Notes: a model not told the origin generated them from the letters alone. Counted from the first letter of the stretch, positions 34,401 through 47,652 are shown. The stretch is DNA of 64,000 nt from Torreya grandis (GCA_037957365.1 JARHVA010005354.1:583501-647500), one strand, 5' to 3'. Translations and numbers: made by a program.

Positions 34401-34706
34401 TGTTGATACGGTCGCAGTCTTGAGAAGAGAGGTCGGCATTCCATAGATTGGATTGCCCAAGGGGTCTCACGTTTGGCTATTCACGAGATAGTGCTGCAAG
34501 GCTTTGACGTTGAGGTCCAAGAATCATGCAAAATCTTGGTCCCCTTCTGGGACAATAGGCATCTAGGTCGGGGATGGTCTAGTAGGAGTTCTTTCAGTCT
34601 CTGAGTGGAACTCCATTATAGGACTGGTTATGGATGGGGCAGATGGAAGCGGGTGATGCATCGCGTGATCGACTAGAGCCTTGGCTTGACTATGAGTCAG
34701 AGCCAT
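31490..34706 (-). pseudogene. gag: gag of C with two zinc-knuckle-like motifs
   Basis: Start taken at the ATG at 34706 (MALTHSQAKALVDHAM). An N-terminal Pro/Ser/Thr-rich half reaches about 33950. The capsid domain follows: YPNQWEHPKFSHFQSKKDP, LSGAALEWYSSLASHSL (ends 33615 at TAG for Gln), FLDHFSINITKKVS, FCTFDEAFTMARKLELRAVE. The first knuckle (about 33000) reads CNYHHVKGHDTSNY, a CX2HX4HX4C type with the last Cys lost. Then comes a Pro/Ser/Thr-rich stretch of over 400 codons (32930-31656) and a second, intact knuckle CLYHRTLGHDTETC (about 31585-31545), one frame shifted. E has only the first knuckle. Stops in the main frame are TAG or TGA at Gln or Arg positions. Confidence 0.85.
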
Positions 34707-35500
34707 TCAAGGCAAGAAAGAACATCCTCACAAGCTCAAACAAGCAGATAAGAACTAAAAAGATGAAGAACACAAGCAGATCCTAAAACCCTAGAAGTAA
34801 ATTTTTAGGATTATAGTGGCTTATGCCTTAGAATGTGTGTAGAGGAAGATTGGCTTTTGAGTCGGGTCCTAGAAGAAGCAGTCTATGGATGGTTTTGGGT
34901 TAGTTATGGTGCTCAAGAAGTCTGTGTTAGGTTTCGTACAAGGCCTGGTGCTAAGGAGCAAGCTCCCCTCACTTCACGAGTCCAGTGATAAGCTGGGCCC
35001 ACTTAGCCAAAATATACTTCCCCTATAGATTAGACTCTGCCAGAGAACAGAGTGGGCTTTCCCCTTGGTGATGAAATCCAAGTCAGATCACCGAGACGGG
35101 TAAGGTATTCACTGGGGGTTGAAATCCCAGTCGGGCCTTGTCTCAGGTAAGTTAAGATGTTTGTTTTGTGCAAGTGGTTTGGTCATGTAACATCAAGTGG
35201 TCTAGATTAATTCAATATGTGGTTAATTACTAAATGTGGTCTAAGAAATGCAAGCACAAGCAGAAATGAAAATGCAACGTGTTTTAAGTCCAAGTCGAAA
35301 TGTTTGTTCGTATGAAGACAAATGGAGAAAGAGTCGAAGAATATGAGTTTTGGCTAGTCTAGAAATGCAAGAAAGAAAAGAAAAGTTCTTTTTATTCCTG
35401 CTTATGATGTTGTTTAGAAGAGATGAAAGAGGTGAAAAGGAAGGAACCTAATGCACCCTATATGAATGAAAGAAAGAAAGAACCCAAGGAAGACCCTAAC
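34707..35500 (-). other. Untranslated leader of C
   Basis: About 800 bases between primer site and gag start, without coding similarity. It includes a GC-richer patch at 34940-35140 with repeated GAAATCCMAGTC. Such leaders usually carry packaging signals; none can be named here. Confidence 0.55.
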
Positions 35501-35501
35501 G

Positions 35502-35520
35502 TCCCACTGGGCGTGCCAGA
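35502..35520 (-). other. Primer-binding site of C
   Basis: On the minus strand TGGCACGCCCAGTGGGAC follows the LTR end GCATAGAAACA by a few bases. E has the equivalent CATGCCCGGTGGGGC at its 5' LTR. The primer tRNA was not determined. Confidence 0.65.
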
Positions 35521-35521
35521 A

Positions 35522-36861
35522 TGTTTCTATGCTAAATCGCTTTCTACATTCAAAAGATAGAAATGAGAAACTAAGAGATAGTCTAGGGTTAGAAGATACT
35601 CGGATGTAGTCGTGTGCACCGAAATTAGACATTAGAAGGTACTCCTCTTTGGCTGTGGAGGAATGACACCTGTGAAGAAAAAGAGACTAAACACGAAAAA
35701 TGTTAGACGAGTAGACAGTGGGCTGTCAAGCAAACGCTTGATCCCTGAAGTACAAAGACTTCCTTAAGGGATATCAACCCACTAATAAAAAGCAAAATAT
35801 TTGATGAAAGCAAAAATAATGAAAAGATAAAATGAAAGAAATAAAAAGATGAAAAAGCAGAATGCATACCTGATATGCAGCAAACTATTCTGCACAGTTG
35901 CCGGTATCAGTCTCTATGCCGACGTCAGTTAGGGAAAGGTGTTGACGTCGGTTAAAGTGCCAGCGTCGGTCGAGGTAATGATCGGCGTCAGTCAGGGCAA
36001 TAGTTTTGGATAGGGTCTGGTCGGGTTTGGACAGGGTCTTAAGATTTGCAGAGAGGTCTAATGTTTTTGTCTGAGGGTTTAGGAAGCTGGTTTAGGAGTC
36101 AGAGGGATTGGTTTGAGGGTTTGTACAGGGATCTGGGCAGAGTTACAGACTGACAGAGGGTGGATAGAGGTGATACGGGTGGAAGTAAGGTCGGGGCTGT
36201 GGTCTGAAAAGATCTAGGTAATGATATAAAATAAAAATAGTAACCAAAGAGTAAAACAAAAACACAGAGTAAAGCTTACCTGTTACACACCAAAGATAAA
36301 AGTCGAAGACATGATTGATGTTGTCGTTGTGTCGTAGAAGTTTAGTGTAGCAGAATACCTGTACTGGAGAGATAGAACGTGAGAGATCGATTGCAGATTG
36401 GTTGGATGCAAGAATTGATTGATCATAAGAGTTGGTTGATTGTAAGAGTTAGTTTATTGTAAGAGTTGGTTGATTGTAAGAATGAAGAGGTTGATCATTG
36501 ATACGAAGGAAGGTCTGATAACCGATCGTGAAAATGGATTGGCAACCGAATGGATAACGGATAATGGATAACGGTTCTTGCGTTCGGGTCGAGAACGCAG
36601 TGTTAAGGATGACTGACACTAGTAGGACTGCCGATGTCGGCCGATAAGTGACCGACATTGGTGACATCGGCCGAGTAGTGACCGTTGTCGGTAGATGCAG
36701 AATGGGGACAGAGGCTAGTTTTAGCTCTCTGCTCATTTTTACATGCTGCCAGGGTTAAGGCTTGTGGGAAATTGGTCGACAGGGGTTAGATAGGCATGGG
36801 AGAATAAAATAGGGGGGTAAGGGGAGGATGACAAGGGTTAGACACAATTATAGTGTCTACA
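35522..36861 (-). repeat. 5' LTR of C (1340 bp)
   Basis: Same sequence as 22503-23841 with few changes, including the TTGGTTGATTGTAAGAG tandem units (36405-36485) and the CpG-rich blocks (35915-35990 and 36600-36690). Bounded by the target duplication tgtgg at 36862-36866. Confidence 0.93.
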
Positions 36862-36866
36862 TGTGG

Positions 36867-39743
36867 TTCATTAAAGTATAGGTAATTGTTATCAATATTG
36901 GTGTCAAATATGTTCAAGTGCATGAAAAAGAGATGTCAAGTGATATAATGCTTGGTCATGTGGTTTTATGTCTATATGAGGCTATGGAAGTTTGTTGTCA
37001 TTAGAAAGAGAATGGTGTAGTGATATGAGTGTGTTTTTATGTATTATATCTACTTGTTTTATTTTTTATTGAGGTCATGACATGGAAGTAATAGGTCAAT
37101 GTGTTAAGTTCATTAGAAGCTTGAGCCTAGTCATGACATGGTAAAGTTATGTGCTCGTGACATAATGAGGTAAGTGATATTAGACATGTAATATGTTGTT
37201 AATGTTGTGTGATAATGAGAATGAGGTTTAGAATCATCCATGAGATCCTTAGGGTGAGCCTATAGTGGTAGGACCTTTACTTGAAGTCTGCATCTAAACC
37301 TATCTTAAACCCTACTTAGCCTTATAAGGCATGGGGATCAAATTTTAAAGTGAATATGTGAAGGAGAGAATGGATATAGGTAAGTAAAGTTTTTTTATGA
37401 GTGATCATGAAGTATGAGTTCATGGTTTATAGGAAATGGCATGAAAAGTGGTTTTGATGTCTTTCAAGTGTACGAAATGAAGGTATGCAAACTTGAGAAG
37501 GAATTTTAGGTGTTTGTTGACACATGTAACATCTACATGGGAACATAATATTTTAAGGATATATGGTTAAGGGTCCTAGATAATATATATAGTAATTGTT
37601 TTTGGATTTAAGGGGTAGTCCTTTATGAACAATTACTAACACTAAAACTTGTGTTAAACCTCCCTAAAAACTTAATAAGGACCTGATGTAAAATCTATTG
37701 TTCAAAATAGACCAAAATGGTGTCAAATACCTATAAAAAATATCATATCATGTATTATACTCTCCCAGTAACCTCCAGGTGGTGGTGGTTAGTTAGATGA
37801 TAGAGAAAATGTGTAGATATAGGCTTGTTTATAGAGAATTTGATGTAGTAGTCAAAAGTTGCATTGGTAAAGAAAATTAAATGGATGAAAGAAGGATATA
37901 GGAATCATACTAAATTCCCATTAAGGATTATATATATTTTACGCCTTCAAGTGTGCTAAATTTGTCATCTAAGTTAGCTAACTGTTAATAAGCCTAATAG
38001 TGTAAATAGTGTAAAACCTAGGTGGGAGTGAGAAAATGAATTAGAATGTGTTTTCATTATAGAATAATGAAACCAAGTGTAATCATATGTTTTTAGTACT
38101 TATAAGACATGTAAATTCTTGGAATAATTTTTGGTGGTCATGTATATGGTGAAAATGTTACTCAAGAAATGACTAGTCTGGTTTGGATAAGATAATATGA
38201 TATAAGGTCATGAGATTAGTCTGAAAGACCAATATTTTGCTATTATACCATATGAATTTTGTATTTTAGGATGTTATTAATATGTCATATAATATTTTTT
38301 ATGCATCAAGAGTCTTTGAAAGTGTCTACATAGGTGTTGGAGTTCAAAGTCACCATGACTATGTTTTTGAGTATACTAGTAGTTTTGAATGAGTGAGTTG
38401 TAGAGGTGTTATTGAACCCTTAATATCTGAGTGAAATTATATAATGAATTTGGTAATTAAATTTAGGTCATGTATATAATATCTATGTATTTTTTATCAT
38501 GTTTTAATGGATTAAGTGTGTTTGAGATTTAATATTGAAAGATAAACATTTTAGTATATATAGACTTAATAGGACTAAGTACTATTGAGGTGTTTCATGA
38601 AGGATTTGGACCTAAATTATGTTATGGATCTCAAAGGATGTTACATAATGTTTATTTTATTTGTGTTTGAAAGTATCTTGATGTTTATGGAGGTGTAATT
38701 ATTTCCAAGGGATCAAATGGTAGTGTGTTAATAAGAAGGCCTAATGCATTTTGGTCTCCATGATACCTAAAAGTGAAATGAGGCCTAATTGAGTCATGAC
38801 AGGCCAAAATGGACTGAAAGGTCATTTTAATCTTATTTATGAGATGTATTAAGACATTATATTTCTAACCTATACAATGTAGTTTTAGGCTTATATGAGT
38901 TAACTTAGAGGAAGCAAATGGATTGATAGATGAATGAGCCTGAGGAGGTTGGCGTAACATGTTGTAAACCATAAGGAAAGATCATAAAATCATTTCATGA
39001 TTATAATATAGGTTTTTTATAGTTTAAGATCAAGGTCACATGACCTATTTAGTCTTGAAGAGGGTTATTTGAGTGAAGAAGCCTAGAGGCAATTTTGAGA
39101 GAGATCAAGTGGAACAGAGTTGGAGTGATCATTTATTATTGAGAGGATATCAAATTTGAATTAAATACATGTGAATTATGTATGATATTAGATATATAAA
39201 ACAAAAAATTGAGTTAAATATTAGAAGAAATAAATGTGATTGACAGAGTTGGTGCTTGAGGGAGTTGAAGTTTCCTTGCAGGTTGGAGCTTATAAAATTG
39301 GTCTTGATTGAGTTGGTGCTTGGTCAAGAGGAATTTGGATATGCATTAAATGTTTGTTCTTGTATAATTGGTGTTTTATATAGTTGGTTATTATTCATAT
39401 GGTATTTTATCCTCCTATCAAGTGGATACTTGCTAAAGTCAAGTGGGTGATTGATAAATTTAGGGCTGGTACTCCATGTTGGATTATTTCTCAACTAATT
39501 TTGATACATTATCTTATAAGATAATTTGTCCAATATTTGTTTTAGTGGGTTTTATCCCCAATTAGGGTTTCCCACATATGTGATGTGTTATATTGTTTCA
39601 TTCTCATGTGATTGGTTATTAATGCATTGATAAATCACTTTGTTGCTTTCATAGTTCATAGATGACTAGATGTAATTGATTTAAAGTTTTTTAAGATTGA
39701 TTCACCCGCCCCCCCCCCCACCTTATTCATTGTGATTTAAATA
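36867..39743 (+). repeat. 5' LTR of D, second part
   Basis: Aligns along its length with 44195-47118. Ends near TTTAAATA (family end TTCTAACA) just before the decayed primer site. Near its end it has a C-run of 10 (from about 39707) where the other LTR has six C. No coding sequence was found inside. Confidence 0.87.
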
Positions 39744-39745
39744 AT

Positions 39746-39757
39746 TGTTATCAAATA
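39746..39757 (+). other. Decayed copia primer-binding site of D
   Basis: TGTTATCAAATA corresponds to TGGTATCAGAGC, the initiator-Met tRNA site, with several changes. It lies 2 bases after the LTR end. Confidence 0.6.
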
Positions 39758-39779
39758 TTGGTCCTTTAAATTAGGCCTA

Positions 39780-40500
39780 ACATCTTGAAGGTGATCCTAA
39801 GAATCACAAGTTGTCTAGTGATCAATAAGAAGAAGACAACATGTATGATGGAGTAGATGAAGTAGACCTTGAAGTTGAGATCATAAGTGACCTAGATGAT
39901 TTGAAACATTAAAATAAGAGGAAGCATGAGTTGATATCTATGTTTAAGGATCTTAAGGAACATATTTGTACCTTGAAGAGTGACATGGTAAAATAAGCCA
40001 AAAAGGATGAGAAAACCATAAAGGATCTCAAGAATCAATTTGAAGATGTCAATACAAAGTTTAGATCAAAATAAGTTGATTATGATCAATTAAAGATAGA
40101 GATACATTCCTTGAAGGATGATCATGAGCATCTCATATACAATATGAACAAGTATGATAAATAACATGATAAGTCAAATGCAATGAGGTATTCCAATGTA
40201 ATGAAGTAGTCCAATATAATGAGGTATTCCAAATCTTTCAATGGCTACTTTTTTACTAGTCATATTTTTGGTCATAGAGTACCTGATTGTAAAATAGTCT
40301 CAAGGGATGAGTTATTATGGGACCATGGGATAAAGAATGATCAATCAATAGGAATTAACAAGGTATATGGAGCTTCTAGAGTGCATGAGAAGGGTCAAAC
40401 ATTGGTGTGGAAGCCAAATAAATTTAGAACTAATCATATTGAGCCCAAGAGTCAAGATGTATTATTTATTAAGGAGGAAAAGAAGATGAAATAAGAATAT
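39780..40500 (+). pseudogene. gag: gag remnant of D (coiled coil and zinc knuckle)
   Basis: Translation gives a Lys/Glu/Asp-rich, probably coiled-coil stretch (KHELISMFKDLKEHICTLK, KDEKTIKDLKNQFEDVNTKF) with TAA/TAG stops. It is followed by a tandem 18-bp repeat (40182-40231, coding MRYSN variants) and FTSHIFGHRVPDC at about 40250. The last corresponds to the CX2CX4HX4C zinc knuckle of copia gag with its first two Cys replaced by Phe and Ser. The N-terminal capsid half is missing: only about 40 bases separate the primer site from this part. Confidence 0.7.
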
Positions 40501-40546
40501 ATGTTATCTTAGACTAACTTTCACATTTAAAATGAAGGCATAAAGT

Positions 40547-40830
<284 letters not shown>

Positions 40831-41200
40831 GGCTAATCAAGACACATGACATGAAACAAAACTAATTTCATCTCATTAAAGAAGAATGTTTCAAGACTAG
40901 TGAGATTTGGAGATCACATAATTGATAATATAGTTGGTAATGTTATATTGAGTCTAGAAAATAGAAAGACCAAGAAATAAAATGTGTTGTATGTGGAAGG
41001 TTTGAAACATAACCTACTTAGTGTGAGTCAAATGTGCAACCAAGGACACACACCAACCTTTCATGATATAGGATGTGATATAAAGAGAGTCAAATCAAGA
41101 AAACTAAATGGCAATGCCAAGAAAACTGAAAACAATCTAAATTTTTTGAGTGAGATGATTTATGAGTAAGATGGATGAATGTTGGATATGAAATATAATA
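40831..41200 (+). pseudogene. Protease remainder and gag-pre-integrase region of D
   Basis: Directly after the microsatellite the frame reads G*SRHMT, the block that follows the catalytic Asp-Ser-Gly in copia protease, then FGDHIIDNIVGNVIL. It continues with NVLYVEGLKHNLLSVSQMCNQGH (40980-41045), the standard link to integrase. The catalytic Asp is gone. Stops occur at 40834 and about 40978. Confidence 0.78.
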
Positions 41201-41700
41201 TCGGGTCACCTAAAATTTGATAGTATGGCCAAGATAATCACCAAAAATTCTGTGAAAAACATGCTTAAGATTACCAAACCAACAAACACACTTTGGAAGG
41301 AATGTCAACATGGTAAGAAAATTATAAGAAGGTTTAAATCCAAGGTTTACTCTACTACAAGACCATTGGAGTTAATAGAAATTAATCTATGTGGGCCTAC
41401 AAGAATCCAAATCATTGAAGGAGATAGTTACTTCATGTTACTCATAAATGACTACACAAGAATGACTTGGGTAGCATTCTTGAAAGAAAAAGAAAAATCT
41501 CTCAACAAGTTCAAAGCATTTAAGGCTCTTGTTGAGAATTAAAAGAAAGGTAAGATCAAATTCCTAAGATTTGATAGAGGAGGAGAGTTTTGGTCTAATG
41601 AGTTTGATGAATTCTATGAGGTTCATGGGATAAGGAGACAATTCTCAGTGGCTAAAAATCCCAATAGAATGAAGTAGTAGAAATAAAGAATATGATAGTT
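41201..41700 (+). pseudogene. Integrase of D
   Basis: The open stretch 41225-41542 has the zinc-binding end LWKECQHGKK (first Cys of the pair replaced by Trp) and the core start LIEINLCGPTR, where the first catalytic Asp of DLxGP is Asn. YFMLLINDYTRMTWVAFLK also has Asn for the first Asp of IDDYSR. The second catalytic Asp region survives as RFDRGGEFWSNEF (about 41570). Past 41640 stops accumulate. In copia elements integrase precedes RT, as here. Confidence 0.82.
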
Positions 41701-42379
41701 CAAGATATGGAAAGAACTATGATAAATGAGTTAATGTTTACTAATGTATATTGGAGAAAGGTAGTGATCACTATAGTTTACCTCTTGAATAGAGGATAGA
41801 TAAGGACTAATGGAAACAAGACCCCTTATGAATTTGGAAAGGTAAATCTCCTAATGTGTTACACTATAGAGTGTTTAGGAGCAAATGTTTCATCAAAAGA
41901 GATGAGGAAGACTTAGGCAAAAGTTTTATTTAAGGTTTGATGAAGGTATATACTTGGGATACTCATCAGTGAGATCATATTTTAGATGATATAATAAGAG
42001 GTTGTAGAAGTTAGTGGAAAGCACCAATGTGAAGATTGATGAAACAAGGAAATCATACTCACAGTCAAAAGATATATCATAGAATCTAGGCTTCAAGAAT
42101 GAAGAGGAAATAATAGAGGTTTTTGAGGAAGAATAATAATTTGAAGAGAGACAAGACTCAAAAGGCCCCTCAAGATAGATTCAAATAGATAATCTTGAAT
42201 CACAAATCATTGGCAATAAAGATGTAGGTATGTAAACAAGGAAAAGATTGGTAAGTAACCTAAATCAAGAGAATATTGCTCTATTTTATAAGATTGAACC
42301 TAATAACCTTAGAGAAGCAATCAAAGACAAATTTCGGATAGGTTTTATGAATGAGTAGTCAGACCAAATAGAGAATAAT

Positions 42380-42990
42380 AAGACTTAGGAACTAGTTCCT
42401 AGGCCTAAAGATAAGAATGTCACTGACACAAAATGGATGTTTAGAAAAAAGTTGAATGAAGATGGAGAAGTCACTAGGACCAAGGCTAGATTGTTATGTA
42501 AGGGATATGTACAATTTGAATGGGTAGACTTTGAGGAGACCTTTACACTAGTAGAAATATTGGAGGCCATGATATTATTTCTATCATATGTAGGATTCAA
42601 AAGGTTCAAGGTATACTAGATGGAAGTCAAATCTACCTTTTTAAATGAGAACTTTGAAGAGGAGGTGTATATAGAGAAACCTCAATGGTTCTTACTATCA
42701 GATGACAAGATCTATGTTTGTAGATTGAAAAAGGATATTTATGGTCTAAATAAAGCTCCTAAAGATTGGAATTCTAGGTTGGAGAGGTATCTATTAGATC
42801 AAGGATTCAAAATAGGAGTTTTAGATAGTAATTTTCTATGTGCATGACATCATCTTTGGTAGAAATAATGAGAACATGACCAAGGCCTTTATAGAGGTGG
42901 TGAAGAAAGAGTTTGAGATGTCCATGCTAGGAGAACTATCATTCTTTCTTAGGTTGTAAATAACTCAATCTAAAAATGTATATTCATTTC
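42380..42990 (+). pseudogene. Reverse transcriptase of D
   Basis: Copia RT blocks: TKWMFRKKLNEDGEVTRTKA, CKGYVQFEWVDFEETFTLV, then MEVKSTFLNENFEEEVYIEK, where the catalytic Asp of QMDVKSAFLNG is Glu, then RLKKDIYGLNKAPKDW. A frameshift near 42835 is followed by FYVHDIIFGRNN, where the YVDD active site has His for the first Asp. The next block is EFEMSMLGELSFFL. At least three independent inactivating changes are present. Confidence 0.85.
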
Positions 42991-43099
42991 ACAAGCCATG
43001 TATATAAGATAAATGTTGAAGAAGTTTGAGATGGAATAATTTAAGGAAATTATTACATCTATGATCATAGGGTGTAAGTTGAGAAATGAATATGATTAT

Positions 43100-43800
43100 A
43101 CAAAGGTAAATTAGACATCATATAGGTTAATGATTAGAAGTTTTATATACACCACTACCTCTAGACCTGACATCATGCAATAAATAGGTCTTGTGGTAAG
43201 GTTTCAAGTAGATCCAAATGAAAATAATCTATAAGTAGTCAAAATGATACTCAGGTATCTCAAGGGGATTATGGATTTTGGGTTGTGGTATCCAAGGATC
43301 AAGGAGTTTAATTTTATAACCTATACAAATGCAAACTAGGTAGGAAGTATAAATGATAGGAAGAGTACTAGTAGAGGAGATTTCTTTTTAGGTGGGTGCC
43401 TAGTTACATGGATAATCAAGAAGCAACCATCAATAGTAGTATCTAATTGAGTATAGTGTAGTAGCTTCATGTTGCACTCATGTCTAATGGATGAAATGGA
43501 CCTTATAAGACTACAAGGTGGAGTATGATGGTCTTATCTCTATTTATTATGATAATATAAGTGATATAAACATCTCAAAGAACTAGGCCATGTACTCAAG
43601 GACTAACTTTCCCATTAGGTATCATTTTATAATAGATAAGGTAAGTGAAAAAAGTGTCAGGCTTGAATATGTTTCTATAAAAGATTAGATTGAAAACATT
43701 TTGACCAAACCACTTACAAAGGCAACGTTAGAATGCCTAATAGATGAATTAGGTATAATTCTTACCCCTAGTAGTCATTAAGGGAGACATATACTTAGGG
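43100..43800 (+). pseudogene. RNase H and 3' end of D pol
   Basis: SYRLMIRSFIYTTTSRPDIM is the RT-RNase H connection, then MILRYLKGIMDFGLWYP and TYTNANxVGSINDRKSTSRG (Asp of YTDADW replaced by Asn), then FLGGCLVTWIIKKQ. The final block FDQTTYKG... corresponds to DxFTKPL; in another frame LTKPLTKATLECL is seen at about 43702. Stops are frequent. The coding relic ends near 43780. Confidence 0.78.
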
Positions 43801-43982
43801 GGAGCTAATTATGTTGTTAATTATATCTAAGAGTAGGTGAGTAGTGCCAAGAAGGTATGCATGGATATAGGGGGATCATGTTTATATTATGACTCACAAA
43901 CTCATAGTCCTATGTGTTGAGAGTTTTAGTTGTAAGGAGTGTGATCCAAGAAGTTGTAGGTATCTCTTTGTCATTTATGTCA

Positions 43983-44017
43983 AAGGGGGAAAAATTTATA
44001 ATGAGGGAGAATTTGAA
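43983..44017 (+). other. Polypurine region before the 3' LTR of D
   Basis: AAAGGGGGAAAAATTTATAATGAGGGAGAATTTGAA precedes the LTR start TGTTGAG. A second purine run TTAGGGGGAGC lies at about 43796. Confidence 0.55.
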
Positions 44018-47000
44018 TGTTGAGATAAGGTTTTAAGAGTGGTTACCATTAATGAAAAAGGGAATGATTATTGATCATTGCCATTAATATCAAAGGTGCA
44101 TCTTATGAATGATGATGTAAAATGTGACTATGCTTAGTCTAGAAGTGTGTGATGCATAGGAGAGTGTTGTATTGAGATAATTCTAAGGAAAATAATGTAT
44201 TATGGTTCATGAAAATATAGGTCACTGATGTCAAGATTGGTGTCAAAGGTGTTTAGGTACATGAAAGAGATATGTCAAGTCATATGATGCTTGGTCATGT
44301 GGTTTTAGGTCTATATGAGGTTATGGAAGTTTGTTTTCATTATAAAGAGAATGATATAGTGATATGAGTGTGTTGTGATTTATTATATATGGTTTTTTCA
44401 TGCTTTTTTGAGGTCATGACATGGAAGGAATAGGTCAAGGTCTCAAGTGCATTATAATCTTGAGCCAAGTCATGGCAGGTGAAGGTATGATTTGGTCTCA
44501 TAATGAGGTAAGTTATATTAGGAATGTAAGAGGTTGTGAATGTTGTGTTATCACGATAATAAGGTGTAGAAGCATCCATGATAGTCTCAAGGTAAGTTTA
44601 CAGGGGTAGGACCTTCAGTCTAGGTATGCATCTAAACCTCCCTTAAACCCTATTTGGCCTAATGAGGCATGAGAATAAAATTTCATGGTGAATGTGTAAA
44701 TGATAAAATGGATATAAGTAATTCAAGTTGTTTTATGAGTGATCATGAAGTATGAGGTCATGATTTGTAGGAAATGGCATGAAAAGTGGTTTTGAGGTCT
44801 CTCAAGTGCACATAATGTATATAAACCCAAAAAGGACATTCAAGTGTTCATTGGCATGTGTAATGTCTACATGGGAAATTGAGTTTTTAAGGATGTATGG
44901 GGAAGGGTCCTAAATAATATCTATAGGCATTGGTTTTGGATTTAAGGGGTAGTCCTTTATGAATAATTGTTAACACTAAAGCCTATGTTAAACCTCCATA
45001 AAACCCTAATAAGGACCCAATTGAAATATCTTATTCAAAATAGACCATAATGGTTTTAAATTATTATAAAAACTATTTTATAATGTATTCAACTCCCCCA
45101 GGTACCTTTAAGTGGTGGTGGTTTGTTAGATGAGAGAGAAAATCTGTAGATACATGCTTATTTGTAGAGAATTTATTGTAAAATTTAATAGTTTCATTGG
45201 TCAAGAAAATAAAATGGATGGAAGGAGATAGAGACTCATACTACATTCACATTAATGTTTTTGGATATTTTCCACCATTTAAGTATGATAAATAGGTTAT
45301 CCATGTTATCTAGTCACTAATAGTCCTAATGATGTAAATAGTGTAAAACCCAGGCAGTGGTGAGAATATGAATTAGATTGTGTCTGCATAATATAATAAT
45401 AAAAAATAGTGCATGGATATGTTTTTTTATTAATTTTAATACATTCACATTATTTTAATAATCTTTGGAGGTCATGTTTGTGGTGAAAATGTTACTAAAA
45501 AAATGACTAGTCTAGTTTAGATAATATAATGTGATATAAGGTCATAACATTGGTCTGAAAGACCAAAATTTTGCTATTAGAAAATATGAGTTTTGTGTTG
45601 TAGTATGTTTTAAAGATGTCATATAAGATTTTTAATTCATCAAGAGTATTTTAAAGTGTCTACATAAGTGTTGGAGTTCAAAGTCACCATGACTATGTTT
45701 TTGAGTATACTGGCAGTTCTAAGTGAGTGAGTTGTATAGGTGTTCTTAAAGCCTTAAGATTTGAGGGAAAGTATATAATGAATTTGGTAATTAAATTGAG
45801 GTCATGTACATTTTTTATATTCATTTTTTTATAATGTTTTAATGTATTAAGTTTGTTTGATCTTAAATATAGAAAGACAAACTTTTTGGTATATATAAAC
45901 CTTATAGGACTGAGTACTATTGAGGAGTTTCATGAAGGAGTTGGACCTAAATTATGTTAAGGATCCTAGAGGATGTTGGATGAGGTATATTTGAGTTTTT
46001 TTTAAAAGTATCTTGATGTCTATGGAGGTTTAATTATTTCCAATGGATCAAATGGTAATGTGTTGATAAGAAGGCCTAATGTAATTAGGTCTCCATGAAA
46101 CCTAAAAGTGAAATGAGGCCTAATTGAGTCATGCCAGACCAAAAAGGACTCAAAGGTCATTTTAATCTTGTTTATGATATGTCCTAAGACCTATTATATG
46201 TCTTACCTAAGAGGTTAAGGTTGTGTGGCTAACTAAGTGGTATATAAACAAGGAATGGTATATATACAAGGTAGTATTAGGCCTATATGAGTAAGCTTAG
46301 AGGAAGCGAATGGATTGATAGATCAATGAGCCTAAGGAGGATGGGGAACATGTTATAAAACATAAGGAGAGATAAAATAATAATTTCATGATTATCATAT
46401 AGGTGATATATATTAATATCAAGGTCACATGACCTATTCAATCTTGAAGAGGGTTAGTTGAGCGAAGAAGCCTAGAGGAAGGTTTGAGAGAGATCAAGTG
46501 GAACAGAGTTAAAGGAGTGATCATTGATTATTGAGAGGATATCATATTTTAATCGGATATGTGTTCCTAATGTATGACCATGTATAGATAAAATAGAGTG
46601 CTGAGTGAAAGATTAGAAGAAATAAGTTTGATTAACTGAGTTAGTGCTTGAGGGAGCTAAAACTTCCTTACAAGTTAGAGCTTACAGAACTCATCTTGAT
46701 TGAGTTGTCAAGAGGGAGTTAGAGTTACCTTGTATTTTTATTCTTGTATAATTTTCCTTTGATTAAGTTCATTTTTAGTCATAAGGGGTTATAGCCTCCT
46801 AGTAATTAGATGCTTGCTAAATTCAAGTGGGTACTTGATAAATTTTTGGTTGGTGATCCATGTTGGGTTGGTGATCAATTAAATTTGATACATTTTCTTA
46901 TAAGATAGTTTGTCCAAGATTTTTTTCAGTGGGTTGTATCCCCCATGATATTTTACCACTTATGTGATTTGTTATCTTGTTTCATGCTCATATGATTGGT

Positions 47001-47118
47001 TCTTAATGCATTTCTAGATCATTATGTTGCTTTCATAGTTCATAAATGAGTGGATGTAATTGATTGAAAGTTTTTGAAAATTGATTCAACCCCCCTCTCA
47101 GTCATTTTTCTTCTAAAA
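44018..47118 (+). repeat. 3' LTR of D (3101 bp, uninterrupted)
   Basis: Starts TGTTGAGATAAGG and ends TTCTTCTAAAA (CA end mutated), followed by the target duplication agtta. It is the intact counterpart of the split 5' LTR and shows the empty C target site near 44190. No coding sequence was seen inside; its 3.1-kb length is far above the common copia LTR size. Confidence 0.88.
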
Positions 47119-47652
47119 AGTTAAAACTAACTCCAATTAAATTATTGATTTTCATGTAATTATTATTTTTAATTACTAGGCATGGCTCTCAAATTAGATA
47201 TTTTAGGATATTTTCAAAGAGCTTGATAACTCATAAAGGTAATGATGAAAAGGTTTGATATTTTGATTTTAAGAATTTCCATATTTAGATATTCATTAAT
47301 TGTAAATGGATAATTCAAATAAGCATTTAATCTTTTTTTAATTTTTTAATTGATTTTGATTAGCATTTTAGCTCTTTTAATATTTTATCAAGTGCCCCAT
47401 TTAATAGATTCATAGGCCAAATTGATAGTTGTGATGTTGTAAGGTCATTAGGGATGAATCTATGATAGGTTATTATTGCATACAGGCTAGTATCCCAAAA
47501 AGGGATGCCTCAACATGATTCTAAGCATTGATGAATGATTTTCAAGAGAATTTGGAATGTTCAATTATTCTTAGGCTTAATTTGTAATGGTTGGTAGGAA
47601 TCAGTCTAAAGTCCAATCAAAATCTAATTGTGGTTAGTTTTAGGTGTCTATA
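47119..47652 (-). repeat. 3' LTR of E, second part
   Basis: Aligns with 62184-62702, for example AGGCATGGCTCTCAAATTA and GATATTCATTAATTGTAAATGG. Ends GGTGTCTATA next to the polypurine tract CAGGGGCAAAT (minus strand), where C has GTGTCTACA. Confidence 0.87.

Larger units (their letters stand above)
22503..36861 (-). mobile_element. Element C: best preserved gypsy (Tat-like), 14.4 kb
   Basis: Complete minus-strand gypsy. 5' LTR 35522-36861, 3' LTR 22503-23841, target duplication tgtgg at 22498-22502 and 36862-36866. The empty site can be read in the other LTR of D at about 44190 (tattatggttcatg). Order on the minus strand: primer site, leader, gag with two zinc knuckles, protease, G-patch-like linker, RT, RNase H, aRNH, integrase, 2-kb repeat-rich 3' region, polypurine tract. 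The LTRs are about 94% alike in a sampled 400 bases, mostly differing by transitions. It is the youngest insertion of the nest. Coding parts have a limited number of stops and several frameshifts. Confidence 0.93.
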
